This document shows positions 5,581 through 5,733 of a stretch of 5,733 nucleotides of DNA, piece by piece. The position numbers and the translations under genes were made by a program. The stretch's first letter is position 1. The number at the start of each line of letters is the position of its first letter. The stretch comes from Bacillota bacterium (GTDB taxonomy: Bacteria > Bacillota > Clostridia > Oscillospirales > Acutalibacteraceae), in the NCBI GenBank assembly GCA_009786275.1, contig WQTL01000338.1, positions 1 through 5,733 of the forward strand, read 5' to 3'. The notes below the pieces were generated by a model. It was not told where the DNA came from. It searched no databases and was given only the letters and a program-made list of their open reading frames with translations.

Positions 5581-5733
5581 CTTATGCCCAAACTTCTGCT
5601 CCATGAAATCTTTGCGGTCTGCCTCGTCGTTTAACCTAATCCCCCAAGCTCCCTCCCGTGGAGGGAGCTGTCGGCTCGGCCGACTGAGGATGTATCGCGG
5701 AGCGACGTTCCTGTTCCGCCCGCAGGCGGGGGG
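5560..5733 (-). pseudogene. possible remnant or 3' end of a protein-coding gene, frame open to the right edge
   Basis: A minus-strand frame is open from the window edge to TAG at 5560-5562. Its unique part, between the two repeat copies (5581-5640), reads LNDEADRKDFMEQKFGHK, which has the charged, balanced composition of a real protein end. The rest is translated repeat: PQSSLS after it comes from copy A, and the preceding codons run through copy B, which is stop-free in this frame perhaps only because it is GC-rich. No start or ribosome site is visible. It could be a gene fragment broken by repeat insertion, the repeat-extended tail of a gene beyond the edge, or chance. I cannot name a family. 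Confidence 0.25.
5641..5733 (+). repeat. palindromic multi-hairpin repeat, copy B, plus a further hairpin cut by the window edge
   Basis: Hairpin I is AGCTCCCTCC (5647-5656), loop CGT, GGAGGGAGCT (5660-5669). Hairpin II is GTCGGC (5670-5675), loop TCG, GCCGAC (5679-5684). The tail TGAGGATGTATCGC leads into a TCGC-GGA-GCGA hairpin (5695-5705). A further stem, CCGCC (5716-5720) with GGCGG (5725-5729), follows and may belong to the element or to the next one. It is in opposite orientation to copy A, and the two face outward from a 60-base unique segment. Confidence 0.85.

Noticed and set aside
5584..5634. A 16-codon plus-strand frame, MPKLLLHEIFAVCLVV, preceded by GAGGGAG from the repeat.
   Set aside because: It is too short, the purine-rich site is part of hairpin I, and the opposite strand gives a more protein-like reading.

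Overview
The window is a gene-dense piece of a high-GC bacterial chromosome, most likely a gut-type member of the Clostridia. Three signals point there: purine-rich Shine-Dalgarno sites (AAAGGAG, AAGGAG, GGAGG), the protein relationships, and GC-rich palindromic repeats packed between genes. The genus cannot be fixed from the sequence. All five convincing genes are on the minus strand, so transcription runs from high to low coordinates.

In transcription order: 5733-5481 is non-coding or remnant DNA with two facing copies of a multi-hairpin repeat. 5480-4092 encodes a radical SAM protein with a cysteine-rich C-terminal region. Nine bases after it, 4082-3060 encodes an exported or membrane-anchored protein built like a degenerate SurA/PrsA (parvulin) foldase. 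A short spacer with a perfect hairpin leads to trpS (3005-1995, tryptophanyl-tRNA synthetase). A repeat and a heptamer tandem repeat that crosses the trpS stop separate trpS from a small unknown gene (1861-1616). A roughly 320-base mosaic of palindromic modules follows, then argG (1295-69, argininosuccinate synthase). The left edge carries a truncated tandem copy of the same repeat family.

argG and trpS are housekeeping genes for arginine synthesis and protein synthesis. The radical SAM and foldase-like genes form a tightly coupled pair, and the trpS spacing allows cotranscription with them. There are no rRNA or tRNA genes, CRISPR arrays, transposase genes or plasmid functions.

The most notable content is intergenic. 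Two full repeat copies, at 5515-5580 (minus) and 5641-5706 (plus), align over 66 bases without gaps and differ at 12 positions. Eight of the 12 lie in stems and form four fully compensatory base-pair changes; a third copy adds more. This argues that the repeat folds as a single strand, as RNA or as a mobile-DNA intermediate. The window also holds two short repeats with 7- or 14-base periods at gene/repeat junctions, and a possible protein remnant trapped between the facing copies.
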